Shown here piece by piece: positions 46,540 through 57,519 of a DNA stretch of 64,000 bases. The stretch lies in assembly GCA_964017195.1 (NCBI GenBank), contig OZ024892.1, forward strand, positions 16,605,871 to 16,669,870, in the 5' to 3' direction. A program made the translations under genes and the position numbers. The notes beneath the pieces are model-generated. The model saw only the letters and a program-made list of their open reading frames with translations. It made no database searches and had not been told where the DNA came from. Source of the stretch: Siderastrea radians. Lineage: Eukaryota; Cnidaria; Anthozoa; Scleractinia; Rhizangiidae. The stretch's first letter is position 1. Each line of letters opens with the position of its first letter.

Positions 46540-48169
46540 GTGTTTTTGACCATTAAGATATATGTTGCCTGCTACAAACGCAGGACTGCATGGCAGTCCT
46601 TCTGTGGGAACATTCGGACCCGTGCAGGGAAGGGGGCTGACAAAGGGATCATCGTACCTCTTAAGTGTTGAAATTCGTAATTTGGGCCCAGTAACTATGG
46701 AAACTAAAACCATCAGATTTTCGAAAATCAACTACTCAGAAAGTGCGACAAGTCTACCTAATTGTTAAAAGAATTTTTACCTCTAGAGCTTGGTAGGAAA
46801 CCGAGATTCTGGATTGGACACAAGGCTTTATCTTTACCTGTTACACATAATCAAGTCGTAAGTGAGTTCAGAGCCGACTGAGACTGGCTATGGGGTCATG
46901 CATAATCGTGCTGAATGGAATAATTATTTTATTATACAAAATGATCCTGGATGATGAGAATTGTTATTAACACAAACTTTCCTGTTAAAAGAAACATGTT
47001 TTTCGCCATCTTTTTCGTGCGACTTTTCTACTCGTAGGAGTTCAGCTGATAGCCTATCAGCAGGAAGCCAATCAGGTTCTCACGAAATCAGCCCCTAGAA
47101 ATTTTTCTTCTATGGTTTCCGCGGTTTCCAGAGAACACGGATTTCAACTCGATATAGCGAGAGACTGACGGCTGATTTGGAGATTCTACTGTAGCCAAAA
47201 TCTGGCCAATAAAGAAAATTTAAATAGCGCAATAAGCTAAGCCGATTAATCCTGCAGAACCTGAGAAAAATATCGTTAGCTCTATTCTTGCATATGCTTG
47301 GTTATGTGCAATCAGCGCGGAACAGTCTTTTTGTTATCGCCTTTTTAAGGTTCGCGAAATCAAATTTTGTAAAACCACAGAAAGATATAACTTGTTTGCC
47401 TACCTTAACAGAAATGTAGGATAGTAATGTGTCTTACTCTAGCCGATCATAAGATTTGCTTTTTGTTATTGCAAGAATTAATGGGTATAAAACTCGATTT
47501 TTCGCTAAAAGCTCAACCTCTTTCATCCTCAGGATCCTTGGGTTTGGCAATCCAAGATGGCGGCTACTAAGAAAGATCAGAAACCGCCATCTTAGATTTC
47601 TCAACCCAAATATCCTGTGAACAAGTTTTCTGAAGCTTTCAGATCTCGTTTCTCTTCGTCGATCACCGAGAAAACTTTACAAACAAATTGTGCATCACTG
47701 TTGAACCTCCCGTAAGCGACCGCCCGAAATGTTAAGCCAGAGTGGTCGCTTACGAGAGGTCTGACTACATGGAACCTAAACGTTGATGTCTTAGTTTAGC
47801 TATTTTCAGAGGTTTATTTTCTTTAAGGCACAAAAAACTGACATATAGCCAAAAATGAAGTGTTCTATCTTTTTAGTTTTCACAACTTGGCACTCAAATA
47901 AGTCAAATTAGAGTTGTACTCCGCAATTCTTTACAAATTGCGCATGGTAAGACGGGATTGTGTCAAATGGTCGCTTACCGGAGGTTATAAACAATGGAAA
48001 ATTTCAAACTTTCAGCCCAAACAGTGGCCGCGGTCGTTTACGAGAGGTGGTCTCCTTCGAGTGAATCCAGCTATAGTGATTACACTGAGAAAATTGGTAC
48101 TTTGGAAAAGTGGTCGCTGACAGCAGGTGGTCGCTTACGAGAGGTGGTCGTATGTGGAGGTTGACAGTA
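46540..48169. other. X2 stretch 3' of P4, no called gene
   Basis: This aligns with 25,370-26,829 of X1 but includes about 450 bases (about 46,770-47,215) absent from X1. An inverted pair AAGATGGCGGCTA/CCGCCATCTT sits near 47,555-47,595. Confidence 0.35.
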
Positions 48170-48343
48170 TTGACCACTTCCACATTCCCATAACACACTT
48201 TGTTTGCCCCCCACATTTTTCATGTACTATTCTTTTCAATTTCTCTTGGAAACATGCACGTTCCCAAGAGAAATTGAAAACAATAGTTTGTGAAAAATTT
48301 GGGGGGCAAACAAAGTGTGTTATGGGAATGTAGAAGTGGTCAA
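48170..48343. mobile_element. Palindromic foldback element (X2 copy)
   Basis: Orthologous to 26830-27012, with the same termini and centre; it predates the X duplication. Confidence 0.8.
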
Positions 48344-50060
48344 CATTCTCGCAAATTCTAAACCCGACGTAAATAAAGACTTTAGGAGGAGAGGGTACTC
48401 AATAAAGATTGTACGGGGAGAACTAGGCCCAAAGTTCAAATCCTAAAGCGTTCCAGATACCTAAAACAGCAATTAAACCTCTTTAAACCTCAAAAATAAG
48501 CCATAAACAGTAGATCACCGTGGGCTTTTAGTTGTTCGAAGTCTTTAAACTTTCGTATATTTCGGTGTCTGCCAAAATTTTGCGACCATTTTCAGTGTGA
48601 AGTGTATTTCAGCGACTCTGTAAGATATCAAAATAACACCCTTCTCTGCCCTTTAGTATACTGCAAACGTTAAAAAGGCAACCGGGCGGAGCCTCCCCAT
48701 ATAGCCCAAAGTAGGTTGTCTTCCCCGGGATCAGTAAAGATTTAAAGAAAGATGACCATGCAGACGGAATAAAAAAGGATGGACAGATTTAAGATTATCA
48801 TTAATTGCACACCAGTTTATTTATTCATACAATGCTTACTAATGACAGGTCACCTATGTTGATTAGTTACTGATGGTTTACACGTGTCTTGAAATCACCA
48901 TTCATTCGTTACTCGAAGTTCCGGATGAATTCAATACACAATTACACCAGGATCCCGCCAAACCTCCGATTGGACAAACACTGAAAAAAAAAAACATCCA
49001 ACCTCGGGTTAAACCTTCAGGTTATTTTGGTTTTGCAAAACTTATGACATATAAGGCATGCGCTGATCGATGACCTAGCCGTTCTTGATGAGGCTAATTT
49101 AGAGGTTACGTGACCAGTTTGTTGGCTTTATCTTAAAAAAGAAATGGAACGTGGCAGCTCTTGTTTAAGGTGGAAGGGGAAACGGTTCTCATTTAACATG
49201 AATCCTGGTCTTTCCAAACCCTTCATTCCTCTAGTGTTTGCATCAAGTTATGTACCAAGCCCTCCACATCTATTCCTTTAAATATTTCTGGAGAAGCAAA
49301 TGGTGAAACCGAACCTGAAGCATTAATCGCGATGATTTTCATAAAAAGGAAAAAAGGAACAGTAGTAAAATGCGATCCAGCACTAAAAGAAATGTTTTTT
49401 AATTATTGGAAATATTCCTCTCAAACATATCAAGGGAAACAAATTTTATTTCGAGAGGTTTGAGATGGCTAGTTTTGAGGCTTCAAGGGCTCTAGTCAAG
49501 ATCTGGGCAAAGCGAAAAAAGGGCATTGAGGGGGCATTTTCGGGTCATTTGCAATTTTTTATTAGAATTATCTCTTTAACATTTTTTTAACTAAAAATGC
49601 TTTCATTAAGTTGTAGTTCAATGCCAAAGGAGGTTTTGTGAATTTTTCGCGCCTTTGTGGAATGTTTGAGAAGAAGAAAGGGGAATTGTGAAATTTATTT
49701 AAATAAGACATGTTGAGGATTTAATAAAAGATTTAAAACTATACTTCAAGCTCATAATGATTAGATAAACACCAAAACAGTCCGCTAACAAGCTGAAGTG
49801 CTCCTTCGTGGCGGTATGCAAAAAGCTTTAACCAGTCCCCTTTTTTCTCACATATAAATACACCCAGAATGTTCCTTTGAACCATTGCGGTAGAAAATGA
49901 GGAAAACCCTACAACCAATGTCTTTCTTGAACCTTTTTTTGTCACTATTGGTTATTCATAGTGTCGAAAATTTACGCTAAATTATTTGTATTTAAGTCTC
50001 CAGAAACGTTCCAAAAGCGCGTTCTCTACATGTTAGTTTACCATCATTTGCGGTTAATGA

Positions 50061-50291
50061 TTATTTGATAAAAATGGCGTTCAGTACTGGCGTCATAATT
50101 CCTTCAGCAAGTATTTTGAGGTATTCTTTCTCATGGTCACCTTTAGTCACTTTTGATCCCTCGTGAGCAATCTTAGAGCCGATCATTGAAAACTGCTCAA
50201 CTTGTCCATGAAAGTGAACGTTGTACAGCGGAGTTTTTCTCGTGGTACTATTGATTATGTTCAACGTGAGAGTAACTCTAACGTTTGCGTC
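50061..50291 (-). CDS. Candidate last exon of an unidentified minus-strand gene (X2)
   Basis: Paralogue of 28739-28966. It opens DANVRVTLTLNIINSTTRKT and ends VLNAIFIK. Relative to X1 it has one extra codon near the start and several residue changes but no stop, which mildly favours coding. Confidence 0.35.
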   Translation of the reverse strand, partial: DANVRVTLTLNIINSTTRKTPLYNVHFHGQVEQFSMIGSKIAHEGSKVTKGDHEKEYLKILAEGIMTPVLNAIFIK

Positions 50292-50351
50292 CTTGGATAA
50301 AATAATAAGGAGTTACCATTCAAATTAGTCTGTTTGTGTCCCGGATGAAAA

Positions 50352-50505
50352 TCACTGGGTCTCTAGTAACTGAACATTCTTTACTTCATTTGGTTTGCCT
50401 ATTGTGTTAAGTTTCTCGTGAGCATCCCTAAGTGAGTTAATTAACTTACCAGCGTCAACCACAGCAAGTATCACCGGGATTGCAATAGTCGTGCTTGCAA
50501 GCTCT
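50352..50505 (-). CDS. Candidate exon of an unidentified minus-strand gene (X2)
   Basis: Paralogue of 29045-29180: ELASTTIAIPVILAVVDAGK then LINSLRDAHEKLNTIGKPNE. Open six codons further than X1 before TGA. A GTAAGT donor follows VVDAG. Confidence 0.35.
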
Positions 50506-50829
50506 CTACAAAAAATAAAACAAGACGTTGTTAACTTGGAGACAATTAGGTCCTCTATCTTGTGTTAATAGATAGATAGCATTTTATAATAACACAGCAT
50601 TCGTAAATCATATTCTAACAACATTTTCAAAACCGTTATCCTAGAATTCCCATGTGTCTCATCACTTTTTTTTTATTTTGCTTGTCAGTTTTATTTCAGT
50701 AAATTGAATCACGCTATCATTTGCAGTGCAGCTCTGGAGAGCACCGAAGAGGAGTAATGGAAGCTAAACGATAAAAAAATGGGGCAAGAACCAGTTATTG
50801 GGAATTATTGATGCATACCGTCTTGTTTT

Positions 50830-51180
50830 TGTCCCTCAAAGGCTGGTTTTTGGTTGTTGTTGTTGTTTTTTTTTTTTTGTTTTTTGTTTTTGGTTTCGTT
50901 TTAGTTTGTTTGTCTGTTGTTTGTTTGTTTGAATTTAATGCAGTCCAATGTTGTTGGTTAGAAGGCTGGTAAAGGGTCCCAGTTAGAAGTGCTGATGCCG
51001 ATAAGTGGGATAGGCCCATCGGCCATAGGCTCTCCCGGCAAGTCAACTGCCGCACTTCTACGACGTGTTCCTGGGTACACCATCCAAGAGTCAGTGGCGC
51101 GGGGGCGAGTCTTTGCCTCTAAATAAATCACCCATTTTTTCAGTAGTGCACGAGACACAAAACAATAAAACGAACAGAAA
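50830..51180 (-). mobile_element. Retroposon with short-repeat tail (X2 copy)
   Basis: Same body as 29,637-29,863, with a shorter CAAA tail and a longer A/CAA tract. Confidence 0.5.
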
Positions 51181-51435
51181 TCATAAATCCAGTAAAAAAA
51201 AACTGGTTAAACAAACATAACCAGGGGAAAGTATTGATAACTAGCCTTCATTTGAATGAACACACTTTGTGTGATTTCATCCACAGACTAAAAAGTGAGA
51301 ACCCCTTGTATATTAAACAGCACCTTAGGAACGTAGTGAATTCAATACATGAATCTGTAGCATTCAAGTATTTCACAATGAAAGGCCATGAATTTTTTAT
51401 ATTACTCAATGTTTTCAGGTTGCCCTCACAAAAGT

Positions 51436-51451
51436 TACGATTTAAATTGTT
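51436..51451. other. Empty TTAA site of the 9.9 kb transposon
   Basis: The sequence TTACGATTTAAATTG is continuous here; TTAA at 51442-51445 is the site duplicated at 30571 and 40472. Confidence 0.85.
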
Positions 51452-53149
51452 TCGTTAAGATGGCATTTACATGAACCCTCCATAAGGGCAAAAGACTTCA
51501 ACAGTCAACAGTCATTCAGCTGTGAACGTTCAACACATCTCCGATCTACCTTTTTAAAGTTCAGCTTAAATTATCCCTTGAGGTTGCAAAGACATATCGT
51601 ATAATTGTCAGGGTATTTTATAGTTAAGCGAGAATGCTTTTCAAACACAAGTTGATGCTAACTACACATAAATAGCATGTTCTTGTGTGTGCAAAGACAA
51701 AAATCTTACTCGGTTTATTTTATCAAGAAAATATTCTGCAAGATCAGCCAATCGTGGAATGCGGAAATTATGCAACCACGAAAATCTTGTAGCTTTCTAC
51801 GTGACGTTTTTCTAGTAAAAGCCACGTATAAGCAACACTTGAAAGTAGGTGACTGTTTTTATACACAAAAGATTAATATCGTTTAAATACATAAAAGCCA
51901 TAGCAACCAGTATAGTGCGGGAAAAAACTGAAAACATTCTTTACAGAACAACTACCAACCTGTTTACCTCCGATTTTGAAACTGTGAAGGCACTTTAACA
52001 TATTCGTAAAACAGCTGATAAATTTAAAAACCACAAGATTCGTGGCTGCATCATAAATATCCTCGTTCCACGTCGGTTGTGTTAGCTTTGCACGATTGTT
52101 TCTTCAAAGCTAATAATCAGCTCTTGTAACGTGCGTAGTGCCATGAATTTTAAGGAAAAACATTTCATGTCAAAAGTGCAAAAATTGGATCAAGCATATT
52201 TCTTTTGCATTGCCAATCAGTGTTACTCAGGAAAAGGTCTATTGTAGCTGGTATTTCCTTCTGTATACATAAAGGGCAACCTTATAGCCTAGAATGTTGC
52301 AGATATTTGTCCTAGATTACTGTGATTGACACGTAGTGAATTCTTACTTTGTACCATGAATATGAGCAGTTACCGAAAAACTCTACTGATTAACATTGGT
52401 TCAGGCAGGGTTCTTTTGCAAACGTAGATCTAATTCTACGCAATTAAAAATTGTGATATTTCGAAGGGAAACTTGAAATCAGTGAACGATACCAGAGATA
52501 CATGCCTTATCTAGCGCTGTGAAGTTCTTTAGAGCTACAATTTCGGTATTTACAGAGACCGTTAAAATATAGGCAGCAAAGAACCAATTTCCACTTCCAC
52601 AACGGTGGTTCTAACATTTGAGGCTGTCGATAAAATCCTTAAAGTGTGAACATTGAAATGAAAGCTACTGAGCAGTATTTTCCTGTTGTACTGCTTATTA
52701 TGGTTCGGAAGGTAGCTCTAACATTTGATTCTGTGAATGAAATCCTAAAGTGTCACCATTCAAGTGAAAGCTAATGGGAGTTACTTCTGCGCCGCTGTTT
52801 ACCATGCTGTACAAGGTGGTTCGAACTTTTGAGTCTGTGGATGAAATCTTAAAGTGTGACCATTCAGATAATAGTGATTGAGCTCTAATTTTCCTTTTGA
52901 TCTGTTAACTTAGAAAGATTTTTGAAACTGAGATTTGGATTTTTATTGGAGCTTTATAGAAAAGGGTTATAAGGGTTATGGCGTTCAGAAAATGCTGTTA
53001 TCCTTTCCAACCGACTGAATCAGTAGTGTTTGTCTCGAAGTCCTTCATTTCTCCTATAAAGAGATTATTCATAATTCGAAATATACGAAGTTTCCGGTCA
53101 ATTTCCCAGGTCTTTCAACTGAGAAACGTTACGGATCAGAACACAATTA

Positions 53150-54190
53150 AAGTCCAATATAGAGCGGTTGTAAATCACGTCTCCTATTATTTGATCTACG
53201 AAGACATGGTCTTAGAACAACAGAAATTGCCGTGGTATGAAATTTTTGCGGGTTTTGATTTTTTCGACTTATCCACCCGATCTACGAAGACTAGATCCCC
53301 CAAAAATTGGTTACTTACAAACTATTTCTTAAAAAAGTCAGTTCTCTTTTTGTTTATTCTTTGTGTGTGTTATTTACTTATTTATTTATTCTTCAATGTC
53401 ATTTCGAATTTATTGTCTTTATTAGGTAGTTAGTTTACAGAGCCCCATTTAAACCAGCGTATGCTGAACTGGGCATCTCTGTCTAAATATTGTCAATAAA
53501 TAAATAAAGAAAGAAAGAAAGAAAGAAAGAACCAATTTTAGTTAGAGTTGAGCAATAACCAACTTCAAAAATAAACTTCTCCCTTTCAATTACGTTGGAA
53601 TAAAATCATTTTCGCTGTTAGGTTTTGAATTTCATTTAGTCTTGGTTTTATCGATAACTGGCAAAGATCTTAACGCCAATCTTTTATTAACTCACAAAAA
53701 ATTCTATCTTTATATGCTCCGTGCTTTAAGTATCCACCTTTTTTTAGAAAATAAATGTCATCGCTAATGTTAAGGTTACTATAACTGGAACATACAGAAT
53801 CTCAGCAAAACACAACACACGAAAAATGTCTTGTGATATAGAAAAACAAGGCCTGAAAACAACTGCATCGATAGTGTCAAATAAACTAGTATGTATAGTT
53901 TATATCTTAGTGGCGTGAAAAATGCATATCAGTCGGTTTCGTGTTGTCCTCATTGTTTTCCGGTTCCTGTATGACAAACTGTAGGATACTTAAAGTACAT
54001 TTAATGTGGTTTTATAATATGGGTTGTTTGCACCTTTTGCCGTATGTGAACGCGGAATTTCTCAGACCTGAAGTGACGATCTTCAACAGTGTTTTAAGTT
54101 TTAATTAGGTTTTGTGGTTTTAAGAATTTCTAATACGCACCTATTACGCAAACACTGAAGAAAAACAACTTCAAGCTCTGTTTTGTGCTC
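53150..54190. other. Junction between X2 and Y2, retroposon remnant
   Basis: After X2 ends, sequence near 53,380-53,530 finishes in (AATA)n and (GAAA)n runs, like a LINE or SINE tail. A plus-strand frame at 52,978-53,433 crosses the X2 boundary and is not judged real. From about 53,560 the sequence is a diverged relative of the P3/P4 upstream region. Confidence 0.45.
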
Positions 54191-54194
54191 ACTG

Positions 54195-54292
54195 TATAAA
54201 AGGAGGTTCGCTGCAATCGTTTCTGAGAGAAAGCAAACGCGTCTGCCAGAGCAACCAGTAGTTTGTTTACAAGCCACTTTTGGAAGTTTCAA
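54195..54292 (+). promoter_or_regulatory. P5 TATA box and noncoding first exon
   Basis: TATAAAAGG at 54195, donor GTAAGTGAC at 54293. The first exon is close to those of P3 and P4 (TTCGCTGCAATCGTTTCTGA conserved). Intron 1 is longer (1,027 bases) because of the minisatellite. Confidence 0.7.
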
Positions 54293-54650
54293 GTAAGTGA
54301 CTTTTATGTAATTTTGACTTGTTGCTTACTGTCTAACCCTAAGGTTGGTTCAGCGAATCTTTTATGCAGGGAAAGGGAGACTCTTTCTTGCAGAAAAAAG
54401 TTTGCAAATTTTACAGTGTGCAATATTTATTTCAGCTTCTACATTTATAAGGGTTAAAGATTTTACCCCTTTTTACGTTGAAATTTGAATTGAACTGAAC
54501 TATACATGAAAGCTGATTGAGCAGAATTCAATTTCTTGTACCATTTAAGGTCCAACACCTTTTAAGTTGTAAGCGAATTCCTGACGAGTGACTCTAATAT
54601 TTCAATGAAAGCTATTGATTACTACTGTTACGTTGTGTTGTTTACTACTC

Positions 54651-55100
54651 TGTACAAGGTGGTTTTAACTTTTGAGTCGGTGGATGAAATCCTAAAGTGT
54701 GGCCATTCAATTGAAAGCTACTGAGTAGTACTTTCCTGTGGTGCTGTTTATTATGCTGTACAAGGTGGTTCTAACTTTTGAGTCGGTGGATGAAATCCTA
54801 AAGTGTGGCCATTCAAATGAAAGCTACTAAGCAGTACTTTCCTGTGGTGCTGTTTATTATGCTGTACAAGGTGGTTCTTACTTTTGAGTCGGTGGATGAA
54901 ATCCTAAAGTGTGGCCATTCAAATGAAAGCTCCTGAGCAGTACTTTCCTGTGGTGCTGTTTATTATGCTGTACAAGGTGGTTCTAACTTTTGAGTCGGTG
55001 GATCAAATCCTAAAGTGTGGCCATTCAAATGAAAGCTACGAGCAGCTTTCATAAGTGGTGCTCTTTATTATGCTGTTAAAGGCTGCACCAACTTTTGAGT
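54651..55100. repeat. 106 bp minisatellite array in P5 intron 1
   Basis: TGTACAAGGTGG starts units at 54651, 54757, 54863 and 54969, an exact 106-base period; a degenerate fifth unit follows. Other copies lie in P3/P4 introns and, inverted, at 29,925-30,400. Confidence 0.9.
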
Positions 55101-55325
55101 TAGAGGATAACAAAATCCTAAGTCGTAAAATCAGACAAATGCGTGAAAGGTATTTCGCTTTTCCTTCGGTTTCTGTCAGTGCTGTATTGCAATATTCAAT
55201 TTTATGATGACTTTTCTTCTTTCACAAACTTGGGCGTTCTCGAGAATAAAGAGGTTAATAGCCATTTCTCAATTTTTTTCGATAAACCTCACAGTACTTG
55301 TGTTTGTCGTTTTTCGCAGTCAGAG

Positions 55326-57399
55326 ATGCGCTTTTTGGAGATATTGGTTTTTGTGGGGTTCTGCCTGGCTTTTATCAAAGCTTTTATCAAAGCTTTTATC
55401 AAAGCTTTTATCAAAGCTGAAAGTAAAGACGAGCCTGCCAACACCGCAGAAGAATCTCCACTGAACGAAAAGCCAAAGGAACAAGACCGCCGCCGACTCC
55501 TCCCCAGAGTCATTATTCCCATCGGCATTCCTTCTAATATCAACAGTGCTTTCTTTAGAGTTTGCTATTGTTTCAGAGTTCGTTGCAAAGGTAAGTGCGA
55601 TGTGTGTACTTTTAACGGAGTTTGACATCCGTTTTCATGGGTAAAGTTAACTGTCAAGTAAAGTACACGGCTTGAAAAATAAAGCGAACTAGTCAACCAA
55701 ACATTGCTATTCTGTTTTTACTGCAATTAAGGGAACCAAAAACGAACGGTTAAGTTTTGTTGAAAATTACTCTACCCGTTTTCTGAAACTGTTAGTAATG
55801 GCTGCGCATGTCTAGGATGGAAATGGATTGCAACTTGAAACATTAGGCTGATATTTTCACGTTTCTCTCTTGTTTCTTGGTAAAATTGCCAAAAACTGAT
55901 TATGGTTTGTTCTCTGTTTGAGAAAATCATTCGATTTCTTTTACTTGATGTTCTAGGAGCATTTCGTGTACGACAAAAGGTATTGAATTTGACTTCAGCA
56001 AATTTTTCAACCAAAAACGTGAGAAATCCCCGTGAGGTAGCCACCTTAAAAACATCTTACGCAGCTCGCGAAATTTTGAAAATTTTCTCGATTTTTTTCA
56101 TATGGTGTGTGTAAGACGTTAAGGGAAACACTTATATTTGCCTTTTCAGGAACAATTACCAGTTAAGGGGTAACACGAGAACATGTAGCACTTGTGCCGC
56201 TAGCTTGCTTTGATAATAGTTGCATTCTTTTTAACGCGGTTTTCAACTGTGTATCTTAAAACCGAAACCAAAGCGATTACTCTAACCAATCACAGCAGAA
56301 ACAAACATCAAAATACACCAATAATACTCAAGCAAATACAAGTAATTGGCGTCAAGCACGGTGAAACGCGTACGATCAAGACACGATTGGTTTTACAACT
56401 CATTGGCGGGTTGAGAAAGTGGCGCGAGCAATTAGACAGTTGCGATTTACAGGCACAAACGGCAATATTGCGCTAATAGTACCAAGCAACAGTACCAATA
56501 TTGCAATATTACAAATTTTGGAGCATTTTGCCATTTTTCCGTGGCTTTCTGGGGCAAATATGCCAAAATGTCAAAAGTATGAAACTTGTTAAAGCCGTTC
56601 CGCACAATTGCAAATAGCTCAAAACCACGGCTTCCTTTTCGCCCACGTGTCAGGCCTGTCTTCAGTATGTTGCGCTCGCTCAACTATCCCAGCCCTGAGA
56701 GAATTAGAAGTCTATCCAAGGACTAAGCTGAAAGATTGAATTGAATTTGGAGTTTTCGTAACTTGATCCAATAAATTCAGCATCAGCTAACACTGAGAAA
56801 CCAGTCATGTATGAAATGCAAATTACGTATAAATCGGAAATCTCTATTTAAACCAATCGCTTTGCGAAAAAAGCAAACGCGATTTACTTTCGACACTCAA
56901 TTGAAAACCGCTCTAAATACATCAAATTTATTGATCTTCGAGCAGTTTACAATTGAGCCTCGTAAAACCAAATCAAAGCAATTACTCTAAACGATAAAAA
57001 CAGGAAGAAAAACCACAATGAGCCAATCAGAACTCCAACGAAATAGAAGTAATGGGCTCAATTGAAAACGGCGTCTAAAATAAAAACTATTTATCAGTTT
57101 ATTATCGAGGTAGTGCTTAGCTTCACGTACGCCAATTGACTAAATATTTACAGTGCAATGTCTTAGAAGTTACATTGTTAATATACACTTCAATTTCTGT
57201 TTTATCCCACAAATCAAAATTCCGCTTTTAAATAGGAAGTTTTGTTTTATTTTCAGTTCCAGGCATGCGCCCAGGGTTCAAAGGATGGGTCACACCCTAC
57301 CAATCAGGCTACGTTGTGATCAACAACCTTCTTTACTATTTCTGGAACTGCAGCCCGAAGATTGTACCGGCTACTCGTCGTCCGCCGACCCGCGGATAG
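55326..57399 (+). CDS. P5: secreted cationic four-cysteine peptide precursor with AFIK repeat
   Basis: Exon 55326-55590 and exon 57257-57399, phase-1 junction, 135 residues. ATG lies six bases after the acceptor TTTTTCGCAG. The signal region MRFLEILVFVGFCL is followed by four AFIK units from a 12-base tandem repeat. About 20 residues of the acidic propiece are lost (the text jumps to ESKDEPANTAEESPLNEKP). DRRR and the mature region are as in P1: LLPRVIIPIGIPSNIN, FRVCYCFRVRC, PGMRPGFKGW, YYFWNCSPK and end PPTRG. Four lysines now interrupt the signal's C-terminal side, so secretion or cleavage may be altered. All splice sites, TATA box and AATAAA are present. Function as for the family, unproven. 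Confidence 0.82.
55368..55415. repeat. Four copies of a 12 bp in-frame repeat (Ala-Phe-Ile-Lys)
   Basis: GCTTTTATCAAA is repeated four times without mismatch; the other genes have one copy. Confidence 0.95.
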
Positions 57400-57485
57400 A
57401 CTGTTATCACCCATAAGAAAGTAAACTGCCTTGGGCTTGAACACGCCCCAGTCGCTTAAACGTGTAAAATGTTATTGGTGTGACT

Positions 57486-57491
57486 AATAAA
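57486..57491 (+). terminator. P5 polyadenylation signal AATAAA
   Basis: Context GTGACTAATAAAGAG, 87 bases past the stop. Confidence 0.75.
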
Positions 57492-57519
57492 GAGAATTTC
57501 TTTGAAACTTTGTGTTTTT

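Larger units (their letters stand above)
42177..53149. repeat. Duplicated unit X2
   Basis: Tandem copy of X1 lacking both large transposons. The X1/X2 junction and the X2 end share CAATTAA (10548, 42177 and about 53,143), suggesting the duplication arose or was resolved at that short homology. It holds P4. Confidence 0.85.

Noticed and set aside
52978..53433. 151-codon plus-strand frame
   Set aside because: It crosses the X2 border into a retroposon-like tail; the matching X1 region (42,010 onward) has no equivalent frame.
54651..55100. Regular repeats considered as a CRISPR array
   Set aside because: The 106 bp units are contiguous without unique spacers, and the genome is eukaryotic.
55289..55628. 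Minus-strand frames over P5 with ALIKALIK or DKSFDKSF repeats
   Set aside because: They are antisense readings of the AFIK repeat and the peptide exon.
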